A DNA stretch of 64,000 nt from an uncultured Mollicutes bacterium (GCA_900540175.1 UQFG01000001.1:62001-126000); one strand, 5' to 3'. Counted from the first letter of the stretch, positions 50,945 through 60,148 are shown. The notes: generated by a model not told the origin, from the letters alone. A program made the numbers and translations.

Positions 50945-53220
50945 TGGAACAGAATAAAGAAGTGATAGAAGGTCGTATCGAATCGTATATTTACACCAGT
51001 GAAGATTCGCTTTATAAAGTTGCCAAAATTCTTTCCGCAGAAGAAGAAAGTTTGATTATCGTCGGTAATTTTCCTTATTTGGAAGAAGGATTGAATTACG
51101 AATTTACCGGGATTTTCAAGCAACATCCCAAATATGGGAACCAGTTTGTCGTTTCCTCTTTTACCAAAAGCAATCATTATACGAAAGACGGTTTGATTGC
51201 CTATCTTTCCAGTGAACGGTTTTACGGCATCGGCCCGAAACTGGCGACCAATATCGTAGAGCATTTGGGGCTGGATTGTATCCCGAAAATTTTAAAAGAC
51301 GATACGATTTTAGATGAGGTATCGCAAATGACGGCATCTAAAAAAAAGATTTTAGTGACCGCTTTGAAAGAAAACGATGCCAACGAACAAGTTTTCATTC
51401 GACTTTACGGTTTTGGCTTGACCGGTAAAATGGTGTATAAACTTTATGAGGTATACGGTTTGGATGCCGCTAATAAAATCGAAGAAAACCCTTATCGTTT
51501 GATTTACGATGTTGAGGGATTCGGTTTTCGAAAATGCGATCAGTTAGCCCGAAATTTGGGTTTTGAAGAAACCGATCCTTGTCGGTTGAAAGAGGCGCTT
51601 CGATATACGCTTTATGCAGTTTGTTACCAACAGGGGTTTACGTTTTTAACGGAAGGACAGTTGCTTCAATCGGCACTTGGATTGTTGCAAAACCAAGCGG
51701 GTCTTTCGGTTTCTCTTTTGAAGTCGGCTTTGGATCAGTTGATTGAAAACCAACAGATTATTTTTGAAAACGAACGCTATTACGATCCGTTTTTATATCA
51801 GGCCGAAGCGCAAACGGCCAAACGTCTTTTGACATTAAAGAAGGCAAAATTTAAAAGTTTTTCCAAAGAAAAAACAAAAGAGGCCATCGATCAAGCCCAA
51901 CAAGATTTGAATATTCGGTATACGGATTTGCAAAAAGAGGCGGTTTATCAAACATTGACGAATAAAATTTCGATCATTACCGGTGGTCCCGGAACCGGTA
52001 AATCCACCATTGTAAACGGCATTTTGCGCGCTTATGCGTCGTTAAACGGATTATCGTTTCCGTCCGACGAATTGGACGCGAAAGTGGTTTTGATGGCGCC
52101 GACCGGAAGAGCGGCCAAACGATTAACCGAAATCAGCCGTTTTAAAGCCTCTACCATTCATAAAGCGTTGGGGTATAATTACGAAGGCGGTTTTTCCTAT
52201 AGTGAGGATTGTCCTTTGAATGTGTCGCTTGCGATTATCGACGAGGCATCCATGATCGATATTAAATTGGCCCGCTCTTTGTTTTCGGCTTTGCCTTTAT
52301 CGTGTCAGATCGTTTTGGTCGGCGATGAAAATCAGTTGCCGTCCGTAGGTCCCGGTAATGTCTTTCATGACTTGCTTTCTTCTAGAATATTCAAAACGGT
52401 TTCTCTTTTTCAAGTGATGCGGCAAGCTGAAGATTCCGATATCATCCGACTTTCTTCCATGGTTCTTTCCAAAGAAATCGATTTTCGGATTTTTTCAAGA
52501 AAAAAAGAAGTTTATTTTTATCCGTGCGAGATCCAAAATTTACAAGAACGCCTCTTCTTTTTGTTAGACGGCTATTTGAAAAATCATGAAGACCTACACA
52601 ACGGAATTCAAATTTTGATACCCATGTATGCCGGCCTTGCCGGAATCGATGCGGTCAATGAAGCCGTTTCCAAACGATATAATCCGAATGAGGAAAAAAT
52701 TGTCCGTGACGATAAGATTTTAAAAAAACACGATAAAGTTCTTCAACTCAAAAACGATCCGGAATTGAACATTATGAATGGGGACATCGGTAAAATTTTA
52801 GAAATAACAACGTTAAAAGAAAAAGATGTTTTGTTGATCGATTTTGACGGCAGAGTCGTTTGTTATCCGGTTAAAGAAATCGAACATTTACGACTTGCTT
52901 ATGCCATATCCGTTCATAAATCCCAAGGTAGCGAATACGATTGTGTCATTTTACCGATCTTACCGAGTTATTCTTTGATGTTGCGGCAAAAAATCATTTA
53001 TACAGCCATTACCAGAGCAAAGAAAAAACTGATTATTTTAGGCAGTTTGGATACCTTGCGTCAAACCATTCAAAAAGAAGAAGTGTTGCGGCAAACATCG
53101 CTGGTTTCGCGTTTGATGGAAAAAGACGATGCCATTCGAATTTTCGATGACACCATTCCTTTTGATACACTTGGGGAATACGATATGGAAAACATTACCC
53201 CTTATAGTTTTATGGAATAA
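50944..53220 (+). CDS. recD2: RecD2 family DNA helicase
   Basis: A 758-residue SF1 helicase. The N-terminal about 300 residues form the RecD2-specific domain with an OB-like start and helix-hairpin-helix motifs (YGIGPKLATNIVEHLG, YDVEGFGFRKCDQLA). The helicase core has Walker A GGPGTGKSTI, Walker B IDEASMID, GDENQLPSVGPGN and motif VI YAISVHKSQGSEYD, TAITRAKKK. RecD2 unwinds DNA 5' to 3' and acts in mismatch repair and fork maintenance. It is coupled to mnmA. Confidence 0.96.
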   Translation: MEQNKEVIEGRIESYIYTSEDSLYKVAKILSAEEESLIIVGNFPYLEEGLNYEFTGIFKQHPKYGNQFVVSSFTKSNHYTKDGLIAYLSSERFYGIGPKLATNIVEHLGLDCIPKILKDDTILDEVSQMTASKKKILVTALKENDANEQVFIRLYGFGLTGKMVYKLYEVYGLDAANKIEENPYRLIYDVEGFGFRKCDQLARNLGFEETDPCRLKEALRYTLYAVCYQQGFTFLTEGQLLQSALGLLQNQAGLSVSLLKSALDQLIENQQIIFENERYYDPFLYQAEAQTAKRLLTLKKAKFKSFSKEKTKEAIDQAQQDLNIRYTDLQKEAVYQTLTNKISIITGGPGTGKSTIVNGILRAYASLNGLSFPSDELDAKVVLMAPTGRAAKRLTEISRFKASTIHKALGYNYEGGFSYSEDCPLNVSLAIIDEASMIDIKLARSLFSALPLSCQIVLVGDENQLPSVGPGNVFHDLLSSRIFKTVSLFQVMRQAEDSDIIRLSSMVLSKEIDFRIFSRKKEVYFYPCEIQNLQERLFFLLDGYLKNHEDLHNGIQILIPMYAGLAGIDAVNEAVSKRYNPNEEKIVRDDKILKKHDKVLQLKNDPELNIMNGDIGKILEITTLKEKDVLLIDFDGRVVCYPVKEIEHLRLAYAISVHKSQGSEYDCVILPILPSYSLMLRQKIIYTAITRAKKKLIILGSLDTLRQTIQKEEVLRQTSLVSRLMEKDDAIRIFDDTIPFDTLGEYDMENITPYSFME

Positions 53221-53271
53221 ATTACCACCATAATCCGCCATGACAATCGCAAACTAAAAAAGGGTGAAAAT

Positions 53272-53385
53272 ATGAAAAAAATCATGATGTTCGGTGTTGG
53301 ACTTATCATGGGTATGATGCTTGCAGAATGTAAGACGGTTCAAAAACCGCTTAAAGACGCGATGAAGAAAATTCACATTAGTTAA
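53272..53385 (+). CDS. 37-residue membrane-type peptide
   Basis: A short frame with ribosome site agggtga (53261-53267) and ATG 53272: MKKIMMFGVGLIMGMMLAEC, then KTVQKPLKDAMKKIHIS. It has one Met/Gly-rich hydrophobic segment and a basic amphipathic tail. The single Cys21 after LAE is not a normal lipobox (L-A-E-C lacks the small -1 residue). A strong terminator lies 6 bases after its stop, which supports a real small gene. Function unknown. Confidence 0.6.
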   Translation: MKKIMMFGVGLIMGMMLAECKTVQKPLKDAMKKIHIS

Positions 53386-53390
53386 TCATG

Positions 53391-53434
53391 AAAAATCTAT
53401 CTTTTAAAGTAAGTAAAAAAGATAGATTTTTTCA
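53391..53434 (+). terminator. Terminator after recD2 and the small peptide gene
   Basis: Stem AAAAATCTATCTTTT / AAAAGATAGATTTTT with an 11-base loop; T tracts on both sides could also serve the minus-strand gene. Confidence 0.9.
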
Positions 53435-53446
53435 TTGAAATTTACG

Positions 53447-53677
53447 CTAATCCATGTCGATGTATCGTTTGACGGTGTTTTCTTTGATTTGATTTAAATC
53501 CAAATCGAATAGTTCGGAAAACCGGCGAATCAGAAAAAAATTCAGTTTCTTTTTGCCGTTTTCGATTTTGGAATAGTCGCTTTTGGATACCGGTATTTGT
53601 TTGGCAACGTCTTTTTGCAAAAGAAAGCGTTGTTCGCGTATTTGTTTGATTAACAAAACGAATTCTTTTTCACTCAT
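53447..53677 (-). CDS. XRE-family helix-turn-helix protein
   Basis: A 76-residue single-domain Cro/CI-type regulator: LIKQIREQRFLLQKDVAKQI, VSKSDYSKIENGKKKLNFF, LIRRFSELFDLDLNQI. There is no extra sensor domain and no neighbouring toxin. The promoter is probably in 53699-53710 (TATAAT on the minus strand). A regulator of a nearby or distant gene; the target is unknown. Confidence 0.9.
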   Translation of the reverse strand: MSEKEFVLLIKQIREQRFLLQKDVAKQIPVSKSDYSKIENGKKKLNFFLIRRFSELFDLDLNQIKENTVKRYIDMD

Positions 53678-53754
53678 GATCGTTCACCTCTCTTTGCTAT
53701 TATAACAAAAAGTAGGTGGACTTGGGGTAAAGCGACTTAAAAAAAGTATTTTCT

Positions 53755-53787
53755 GCCATGTTTTGGAAAAACATGGCTGTTTTTCTT
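53755..53787 (+). terminator. Orphan terminator upstream of alaS
   Basis: Stem GCCATGTTTT (53755-53764) / AAAACATGGC (53768-53777), loop GGA, then TGTTTTTCTTT. No gene is seen between the xre promoter and this hairpin. Confidence 0.7.
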
Positions 53788-53805
53788 TCCCAACATGCTT
53801 TTTTC

Positions 53806-53834
53806 TTGTATTTGATGCTTTTTTTTGGTAAAAT
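53806..53834 (+). promoter_or_regulatory. alaS promoter
   Basis: TTGTAT (53806-53811), 17-base spacer, TAAAAT (53829-53834). The transcript would start about 30 bases before ATG 53871, so there is no room for a T-box in this leader. Confidence 0.7.
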
Positions 53835-53870
53835 AAAAACGTTGTATCTTAAACATTGGAGGGAATTGGA

Positions 53871-56483
53871 ATGAAGAAATTAACTTCTAGTCAAATCAGA
53901 CAGATGTGGTTGGATTTTTATCAATCCAAAGGACATAAAATAGAACCGTCGGCCTCTTTGGTTCCGCATGATGATGCGACTCTTTTATGGACCAATGCCG
54001 GTGTAACACCGCTTAAAAAATATTTTGACGGTACGGTTGTGCCGGACAATCCGCGTATTACCAACGCGCAAAAATGTATCCGTACCAACGATATTGAAAA
54101 TGTCGGCAAGACGGCCCGTCATCATACTTTTTTTGAAATGCTCGGAAACTTTTCGATCGGTGATTATTTTAAAAAAGAAGCGATCGCTTTTGCTATGGAA
54201 ATTCTTTTTGAAGAAAAATGGTTCGGTTTTGAAAAAGAAAAAATCTACATTACTTATTATACGGAAGACAGCGAAACCAAAGCCGAATGGCTGCGTCACG
54301 GTATTGCATCCGATCATTTGATTCCGTTAGACGGAAACTTTTGGGAAATCGGCGAAGGTCCATGCGGCCCGGATACGGAATTATTCTATGATCGCGGCAC
54401 AAAATACGATAAAAGAGGAAAAGAGTTGATCGAACAGGAAATCGAAAATGATCGGTTTATTGAAATCGGGAATATCGTCTTTTCCCAGTTTAATTCCAAA
54501 GAAGGAATGGAACGCCAAAACTATCCGGAACTTCCGAAAAAAAACATTGATACCGGTTGGGGATTAGAACGTCTTTGCTGTGTTATGCAAGAAACGGATA
54601 CCAATTACGATACGGATTTATTCCGGCCGATCATTGCGAAAACGGAAGAAATATCCGGTGTTGCCTATCAAGGACAAATGGCTTTTAAAGTCATTGCCGA
54701 TCATGTCCGAACGGTTACTTTCGCCGTTGCAGACGGTGCCGTTTTGTCCAACGAAGGACGTGGATATGTGCTTCGTCGGGTGCTTCGCCGGGCTTCTAAA
54801 TATGCCAAATCATTGGGGATCAACCGACCGTTTATGGCTGAATTGGTCGATGTCGTGATTCAAATCATGGATCCGTATTATCCTTATTTGCATGAAAAAG
54901 CGGCGATTGTCAAAACGATCATTCATGCGGAAGAAGAAAAGTTTTTGACGACTCTTTCCTCAGGTGAAAAACGGTTTGAAGCGATTGCAGCCAAAGCCGA
55001 TCGGATGATTTCGGCTGAAGATGCGTTCATGCTTTATGATACGTATGGTTTTCCGCTGGAACTGACCATTGAATATGCCGCGGAAAAAAATCTTGAGGTG
55101 GATGAAGCAGGGTTTAAGGGTTATTTGGAGGAACAAAAACAACGGGCCAGAAATGCCCGGAAGGATGAAAATTCGATGAGTGGTCAAAACGAGGCTTTTT
55201 TGAATTTTAAAGAACCTTCCCGTTTTTCCGGCTATTTGGTAACCAGTCAACATGCTCGCATCCTTGCTGTTTTCGAAAAGGGTGTCGTGTTGGATGAAAC
55301 GCCGTTTTATGCGTTTTCCGGCGGTCAACTTTGCGATAAAGGAACCATCAACGGCATTGAGGTAGTCGATGTCATCAAAATGCCCAACGGCCAACATTTG
55401 CACATTTTAAAAGAAAATCCGTTTGCCGTAGGCGATCTTGTTTTTGCCAGTGTCGATGTTAAAAACCGGGAATTGACGCGCAAAAACCATTCGGCCGCGC
55501 ATCTTTTACAAGCGTCCCTTCAAAAAGTATTGGGCAATCACGTGCACCAACAAGGCTCGATGGTATCCAGTACGGTCTGCCGTTTCGATTTCAACAATTA
55601 TACGGCTTTGACGGATGAGGAGATTTTGGCCATTGAAGATACGGTAAATGCGTTTATTAAAGAAGCCCATCCGGTAAAAACAAAAGTTCTTCCGATTGAG
55701 GAAGCCAAAAAAATCGGCGCAATCGCTCTTTTCGGTGAAAAATACGGCGATCAGGTTCGGGTCGTAGACATGGAAATATCCAAAGAATTTTGTGCGGGAA
55801 CGCATGTTTCCAATACCAAAGAAGTGGAAACTTTTGTCATTTGTTCCTGTGAATCCATCGGATCGGGGATTTTCAGAATAACCGCCGCAACATCGCAGGA
55901 GGCCATGAACCATTTAAAAGATGCAACAGCCCCTCTGCGTCAAAGTATTGAGGCGATTGGAACAAAGGCCGAAGAAATCGTTCAGACGGCTGCTTCAATG
56001 GGCATCAACGTGACATCAACATACCAGTATCAAGAACCGCTTGGTTTCGGTTATCGTTATTTGCTTTCTTTAAGAGAAGAATTATCAAAAGCGCAAAATG
56101 CGGTCAAGATATTGGAAAAAGAATTTCAAGCTAAAAAAAGTCAGAATGCCTTATCGGATTTGAATAAATACGATGTGTTGATTGAAAAAGAGATGCTGTT
56201 TGCCAAAGTTGAAACGACCGATTCCAATTTATTAAAAGACATGGCGGTTGCTTTGAAAAACAATAAACACTTAAAAGTTGTCTTTTTAGCTGGGTATGAC
56301 TTAGGAAAGGTTACTTTCGTTTGTGCAACACAAGATGGAAAAGATGCCTCTTTATTGGTTAAAGAAGCCGCTAAAATCTGCGGTGGCGGCGGTGGCGGTA
56401 AAAAAGATTTGGCTCAAGCCGGCGCAAAAGATATTTCCAAAATCGATCAGGCAATGGAAAAAGCAAAGGAACTTTGCCAATGA
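53871..56483 (+). CDS. alaS: Alanyl-tRNA synthetase
   Basis: ATG 53871 follows ggaggg. The 870-residue protein has the class II core (HKIEPSASLVPHDD, RTNDIENVGKTARHHTFFEM, NIVFSQFN), the editing domain with NHSAAHLLQASL and CAGTHVSNT (four zinc-type ligands) and the C-terminal C-Ala domain with GGGGGGKKDLAQAG. It charges tRNA-Ala and clears Ser/Gly mischarging. The stop overlaps ruvX (ATGA). Confidence 0.98.
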   Translation: MKKLTSSQIRQMWLDFYQSKGHKIEPSASLVPHDDATLLWTNAGVTPLKKYFDGTVVPDNPRITNAQKCIRTNDIENVGKTARHHTFFEMLGNFSIGDYFKKEAIAFAMEILFEEKWFGFEKEKIYITYYTEDSETKAEWLRHGIASDHLIPLDGNFWEIGEGPCGPDTELFYDRGTKYDKRGKELIEQEIENDRFIEIGNIVFSQFNSKEGMERQNYPELPKKNIDTGWGLERLCCVMQETDTNYDTDLFRPIIAKTEEISGVAYQGQMAFKVIADHVRTVTFAVADGAVLSNEGRGYVLRRVLRRASKYAKSLGINRPFMAELVDVVIQIMDPYYPYLHEKAAIVKTIIHAEEEKFLTTLSSGEKRFEAIAAKADRMISAEDAFMLYDTYGFPLELTIEYAAEKNLEVDEAGFKGYLEEQKQRARNARKDENSMSGQNEAFLNFKEPSRFSGYLVTSQHARILAVFEKGVVLDETPFYAFSGGQLCDKGTINGIEVVDVIKMPNGQHLHILKENPFAVGDLVFASVDVKNRELTRKNHSAAHLLQASLQKVLGNHVHQQGSMVSSTVCRFDFNNYTALTDEEILAIEDTVNAFIKEAHPVKTKVLPIEEAKKIGAIALFGEKYGDQVRVVDMEISKEFCAGTHVSNTKEVETFVICSCESIGSGIFRITAATSQEAMNHLKDATAPLRQSIEAIGTKAEEIVQTAASMGINVTSTYQYQEPLGFGYRYLLSLREELSKAQNAVKILEKEFQAKKSQNALSDLNKYDVLIEKEMLFAKVETTDSNLLKDMAVALKNNKHLKVVFLAGYDLGKVTFVCATQDGKDASLLVKEAAKICGGGGGGKKDLAQAGAKDISKIDQAMEKAKELCQ

Positions 56484-56899
56484 AATACGTCGGGTTGGAT
56501 TTAGGAAGCAAAACACTTGGGATTGCCGTATCCGATGCGCTCGGTATACTGGCACGGGCTGTGGAAACATATCGTTTTGAAGAAAATCATTACGAGGATG
56601 CCGTCTCTTACGCGATTTCGTTTTGCCGAAAGGAAGGGGCTCAAACCATTGTTTTGGGCTATCCGAAACATATGAACGGCGATGCCGGAGTAAGAGCGAA
56701 AATCAGTGAGGATTTCAAAGCGCAAATCGAAGCGAATTCCGATATCAACGTTGTTCTTCAAGATGAACGGTTGACAACGGTTTTAGTGGATAAAGCGATG
56801 ATCGGCGGTCATGTTCGCCGAAAAGAAAGAAAAGAAAAGAAAGATGAAATGGCTGCAGTGGTGATTCTGCAGAACTATTTGGATCAATTGGCATTTTAA
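56480..56899 (+). CDS. ruvX: Holliday junction resolvase-like / pre-16S rRNA nuclease
   Basis: A 139-residue RNase H-fold protein starting at ATG 56480 within the alaS stop. Motifs: GLDLGSKTLGIAVSD (catalytic Asp), LGYPKHMNG, QDERLTTVLVDKAM (Glu) and KDEMAAVVILQNYL (Asp). YqgF/RuvX processes the 5' end of pre-16S rRNA and has been linked to recombination. Gene order alaS-ruvX-DUF1292 is conserved in Bacilli. Confidence 0.96.
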   Translation: MKYVGLDLGSKTLGIAVSDALGILARAVETYRFEENHYEDAVSYAISFCRKEGAQTIVLGYPKHMNGDAGVRAKISEDFKAQIEANSDINVVLQDERLTTVLVDKAMIGGHVRRKERKEKKDEMAAVVILQNYLDQLAF

Positions 56900-56911
56900 G
56901 GAGGAAAAAAG

Positions 56912-57241
56912 ATGCAAGAACGGACAATTACATTAACAACAGACGACGGAAAAGAAGTCGTTTGCGATATTTTATTTACCTATCATTCGGATGAATTCAA
57001 TAAAGATTATGTTGTTTTTCAACCGCGTGGAACAGAAGAGGCTTCCGCTGCCTGCTATATCGAACATGAAAACGGCGAAGGCGAACTGGTTCAAATTCAG
57101 ACGGACGAAGAATGGGAAATGCTCGAAGACTTGTTGGAAGACTATTCGAACCAGTTAGAAGAAAATTCGGGATGTAGCGGCGGTTGTGCTTCATGTGGCG
57201 GCGGCTGCGGAAGTGATGATTGTGACTGCAACTGTGCCTAA
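56912..57241 (+). CDS. DUF1292 protein with cysteine-rich C-terminal tail
   Basis: A 109-residue protein with ribosome site aaggagg. Residues 1-80 are the DUF1292 domain (ITLTTDDGKEVVCDILFTYH, YVVFQPRGTEE, QIQTDEEWEMLEDLLED). After it comes an extra tail with nine cysteines and many glycines (GCSGGCASCGGGCGSDDC, then DCNCA), absent in ordinary members such as Bacillus YrzB. The spacing suggests metal binding, perhaps zinc, copper or an Fe-S site. The tail overlaps the possible start of trmR. Confidence 0.92.
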   Translation: MQERTITLTTDDGKEVVCDILFTYHSDEFNKDYVVFQPRGTEEASAACYIEHENGEGELVQIQTDEEWEMLEDLLEDYSNQLEENSGCSGGCASCGGGCGSDDCDCNCA

Positions 57242-57848
57242 TGGCTTGAATTTGAAATGGGATGAGGCAGATTTAAGACGCAAAGCGTATGCGCAACAGC
57301 ATCATATTCCGATTATACAGGATGAAGGTTTGGCTTTTTTGGAAATGGTGATTCGCTTAATTCAACCCAAGCGGATTTTGGAAATCGGAAGTGCCATCGG
57401 TTATTCGGCGATTCGGATGCATCAAGTATGCGGTAGTTTGGTGACAACCATTGAGCGTGATCCAAAAATGGTTTCTGTTGCCAAAGAAGAGATTGCTCAA
57501 GCCGGTTTATCCAGTCAAATTCGTCTTGTTTTTAAAGATGCTTTAGAGGCTTATTCGGAAGTGGCCGAAGAATCATACGATTTGATTTTTATCGATGCCG
57601 CCAAAGCTCAGTATGCGAAGTTTTTTCAAATCTATACCCCACTGCTTAAGCAGGGCGGGGTAGTTGTCTGTGACAATATGCTTTTTCATGGGTTATTGGA
57701 AGAAAATAACGAGCAGCAATCACGTTCTTTAAGGGGGTTGGTTCGGAAACTATCGGCTTTCCACCAAACGTTGCTTGAAGATGAACGATTTCAAACGTCT
57801 ATATTTCCAATAGGAGACGGAATGAGCGTTTCGGTAAAAACAAATTAA
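57216..57848 (+). CDS. trmR: tRNA 5-hydroxyuridine methyltransferase (O-methyltransferase family)
   Basis: The start is uncertain: ATG 57216 lies inside the DUF1292 tail; GTG 57234 is an alternative, and neither has a good ribosome site. The homologous sequence begins near DEADLRRKAYAQQHHIP. The SAM-binding motifs are ILEIGSAIGYSAIRM, LIFIDAAKAQYAKFF and VVVCDNMLFHG. In Bacillus the gene at this place (yrrM) makes 5-methoxyuridine in tRNA, and synteny supports the same role. About 205 residues. Confidence 0.85.
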   Translation: MIVTATVPNGLNLKWDEADLRRKAYAQQHHIPIIQDEGLAFLEMVIRLIQPKRILEIGSAIGYSAIRMHQVCGSLVTTIERDPKMVSVAKEEIAQAGLSSQIRLVFKDALEAYSEVAEESYDLIFIDAAKAQYAKFFQIYTPLLKQGGVVVCDNMLFHGLLEENNEQQSRSLRGLVRKLSAFHQTLLEDERFQTSIFPIGDGMSVSVKTN

Positions 57849-57861
57849 AGGAGAGGATGTT

Positions 57862-58758
57862 ATGCGTTTTTTCGGTAGGATTCATCAAGTATATCTTCAT
57901 GAGCGCATGATCGCCATTCGTTCTTATGGGCGCCTCCTTTATTTTTATTTTCAAACGAGTCAGATGAATCTGTTTAAACGGTACTTGTATGAAGGCATAT
58001 ACATTGATTTGGAGTACAATGAAAATAAAATTTTGCTAAAGAAAAAAAGACAGGCTTTTGTTATTGACTATGTTTTGCAACTGTTTTCTGTTTTTTCGTA
58101 TAAAAAAGTTTATTACTACGATCAACATCAGATCAACACATCGCTTTCAACCTTTTTGGCTTCTTTGGGAACGATCATGTTTTTGGATTTGGAAATGACG
58201 ATGCCCCCCTATCATTATTCTAAAAAGGATTTTCAAGCGGAGATCATTCAAGTCGGCTATCTGCTTACCGATGCAACCGGGGAAGAAATGACAAGATATT
58301 CACAGTATATCCGTCCGGTTTTGCATCGTCATTTGAATACTCGGGTGCAGAAATTTTTAAAGTTGGATGATGAAACGTTTCGTTTGCAAGCGATTGATTA
58401 CCATGTGTTTTACGATGATTTCAAAGAAGTATTGGAATTATATCATCCGACCGTTGTGGTGTACGGTAAAAACGACAGCATCAGTTTGAATCATTCGTTT
58501 CGGATTCACCGCGTCGCATCGTTACAACCTTTGATGCGTTTTGTCAATTTGGCTAAGTTGATTCAAAATTTTTATCATTTAAAAAGCGAAGCCGGATTGT
58601 TTAAAATGTACCAAATTTATTATCAAGATCCCTCCATTCAAAAGCATGATGCTTTCAATGATTCCGAAGTAACGAAAAAAGTATTCCAGGCATTTGTCAA
58701 AGAAGTGAATCACTATACCGATTATTATGATGTTGTTCGACAAGAATTGGAAGGATAA
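57862..58758 (+). CDS. DEDD-type 3'-5' exonuclease with extra N-terminal domain
   Basis: A 298-residue protein with ribosome site aaggag. Residues 1-90 form an unassigned beta-rich domain (MRFFGRIHQVYLHERMIAIR). From about residue 105 the exonuclease fold appears: ExoI FLDLEMTMPP with D-x-E, AEIIQVGYLLTDATGEEM, ExoII around VVVYGKNDSIS and ExoIII KHDAFNDSEVT (H-x4-D, DEDDh type). It would degrade DNA or RNA from the 3' end; the substrate is unknown. Similar genes occur near rlmD-type methylases in Mollicutes relatives by recollection, not by search. Confidence 0.75.
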   Translation: MRFFGRIHQVYLHERMIAIRSYGRLLYFYFQTSQMNLFKRYLYEGIYIDLEYNENKILLKKKRQAFVIDYVLQLFSVFSYKKVYYYDQHQINTSLSTFLASLGTIMFLDLEMTMPPYHYSKKDFQAEIIQVGYLLTDATGEEMTRYSQYIRPVLHRHLNTRVQKFLKLDDETFRLQAIDYHVFYDDFKEVLELYHPTVVVYGKNDSISLNHSFRIHRVASLQPLMRFVNLAKLIQNFYHLKSEAGLFKMYQIYYQDPSIQKHDAFNDSEVTKKVFQAFVKEVNHYTDYYDVVRQELEG

Positions 58759-58781
58759 GCCCCTTAAAAAGGGCTTTTTAT
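58757..58781 (+). terminator. Terminator after the exonuclease gene
   Basis: Short stem AAGCCC / GGGCTT with T run; the stem overlaps the stop codon. Confidence 0.75.
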
Positions 58782-58809
58782 TTGCCACTTAAAAAAGTTA
58801 TGATAAAAT
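58782..58809 (+). promoter_or_regulatory. rlmD promoter
   Basis: TTGCCA (58782-58787), 16-base spacer, TAAAAT (58804-58809). Confidence 0.65.
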
Positions 58810-58831
58810 AAGAAGAAAGGGGTGTTCTTTT

Positions 58832-60148
58832 ATGTTGAAAGAATTTAAGAATGTTTCGGTCAATTATGAAGGCGATGCCGTAATTGAACTCAACCGAAAA
58901 AAATATAAAATCCACGATTGTATTGCCGGGGAAGATATATTGGTTCAAACCGATGGAAAATATCCGGTTCTTGCCAAAGTAACCAAACCAAGCGAATATC
59001 GGATCTCAAACGGATGTCCGCATCAAAAAGAATGCGGCGGTTGTCAATTTATGCATATGCGATACGATTATGAAATCACTTGTAAGAAGAACTATTTAAA
59101 TGATTTGTTCAAGCATTTGAAACTTAGGAACATTGAAATGATTGCCAGTTTTGAAGAACTTCATTATCGCAATAAATGTCAAATGGCGTATCGATTATCG
59201 AAAAACAAGAATTTGGTTTGCGGTTTTTACGAAGAACATTCCCACAAAATCATCCCGGTTGAGAATTGTTTCTTACAAGCCAAACCGGCCAATCAGTTGA
59301 TCAAAGAAGTTAATGCCATTTTAAAAAAACACAAAATCACACCTTACGATGAAGCCACCAAACAAGGTGTCCTTCGTCACATTTTCATCCGATACGGTTT
59401 TCAGACGAAAGAAATCATGCTGGTTTTGGTTACCAATGGGGAAATGTTTCCCGGTCGAAATAATGTTGTTAAAGATTTGTTGAAATTGCCGATGCCGATT
59501 ACAACGATTGTCCAAAATTACAATAAAAGAGATACCTCTATTGTTTTGGGGCAACGCCAAAAAATACTGTACGGAACCGGTTATATTACGGAAAAAATCG
59601 CGAATTATATTTTCCGCATATCTCCAAACAGTTTTTTTCAGGTCAATTCGTTGGGAGTTAAACGATTGTATGATCAGGCATTGCAGCAAGCCAACTTCAA
59701 CAAAAGCGACGTGGTATTGGATGCTTATTGTGGTGTTGGAACTATTTCCATTTTTATGGCGTCTTCCGTTTGCAAAGTCATCGGTGTGGAATTGAATAAA
59801 AAAGCGATTGAAGATGCGATTATTAACGCAAAATTGAACCGAATTACCAACATTGAGTTTATAGCCGATGATGCGACCAATTACATAACACACGCCGCCA
59901 AAAATAAAGAAAAAATCGATGTTATCATAATGGATCCTCCAAGAGAAGGATCCACCAGACAATTCATTGATGCGATCGGCTATTTAAAACCGCGAACGGT
60001 GATCTATATATCCTGTAATCCCTTAACCTTAAAAAGAGATCTTTACGACTTTTTCAACAATGGTTACCAAGTTCAGTCTATGACGGGTGTGGACATGTTC
60101 AGTAGAACCAGTCATATTGAAATCGTATCGGTTTTATCCCGCAAATGA
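58832..60148 (+). CDS. rlmD: 23S rRNA (uracil-5)-methyltransferase RlmD-type
   Basis: A 438-residue SAM enzyme. A short TRAM-like N-terminus is followed by the Fe-S cysteines (CPHQKECGGCQF and a later ENCFL). The methylase core has VLDAYCGVGTISIFM, VIMDPPREGS and the catalytic Cys in VIYISCNPLTLKRDL. It methylates uridine C5 in 23S rRNA (RlmCD in Bacillus modifies U747/U1939). ATG 58832 follows agaaagggg. A hairpin terminator (AGGAACGA / TCGTTCCT, 60223-60250) lies downstream. Confidence 0.94.
   Translation: MLKEFKNVSVNYEGDAVIELNRKKYKIHDCIAGEDILVQTDGKYPVLAKVTKPSEYRISNGCPHQKECGGCQFMHMRYDYEITCKKNYLNDLFKHLKLRNIEMIASFEELHYRNKCQMAYRLSKNKNLVCGFYEEHSHKIIPVENCFLQAKPANQLIKEVNAILKKHKITPYDEATKQGVLRHIFIRYGFQTKEIMLVLVTNGEMFPGRNNVVKDLLKLPMPITTIVQNYNKRDTSIVLGQRQKILYGTGYITEKIANYIFRISPNSFFQVNSLGVKRLYDQALQQANFNKSDVVLDAYCGVGTISIFMASSVCKVIGVELNKKAIEDAIINAKLNRITNIEFIADDATNYITHAAKNKEKIDVIIMDPPREGSTRQFIDAIGYLKPRTVIYISCNPLTLKRDLYDFFNNGYQVQSMTGVDMFSRTSHIEIVSVLSRK

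Noticed and set aside
53700..53870. T-box leader for alaS
   Set aside because: A ggtgga stretch exists, but there is no T-box core and the promoter at 53806-53834 leaves too short a leader.
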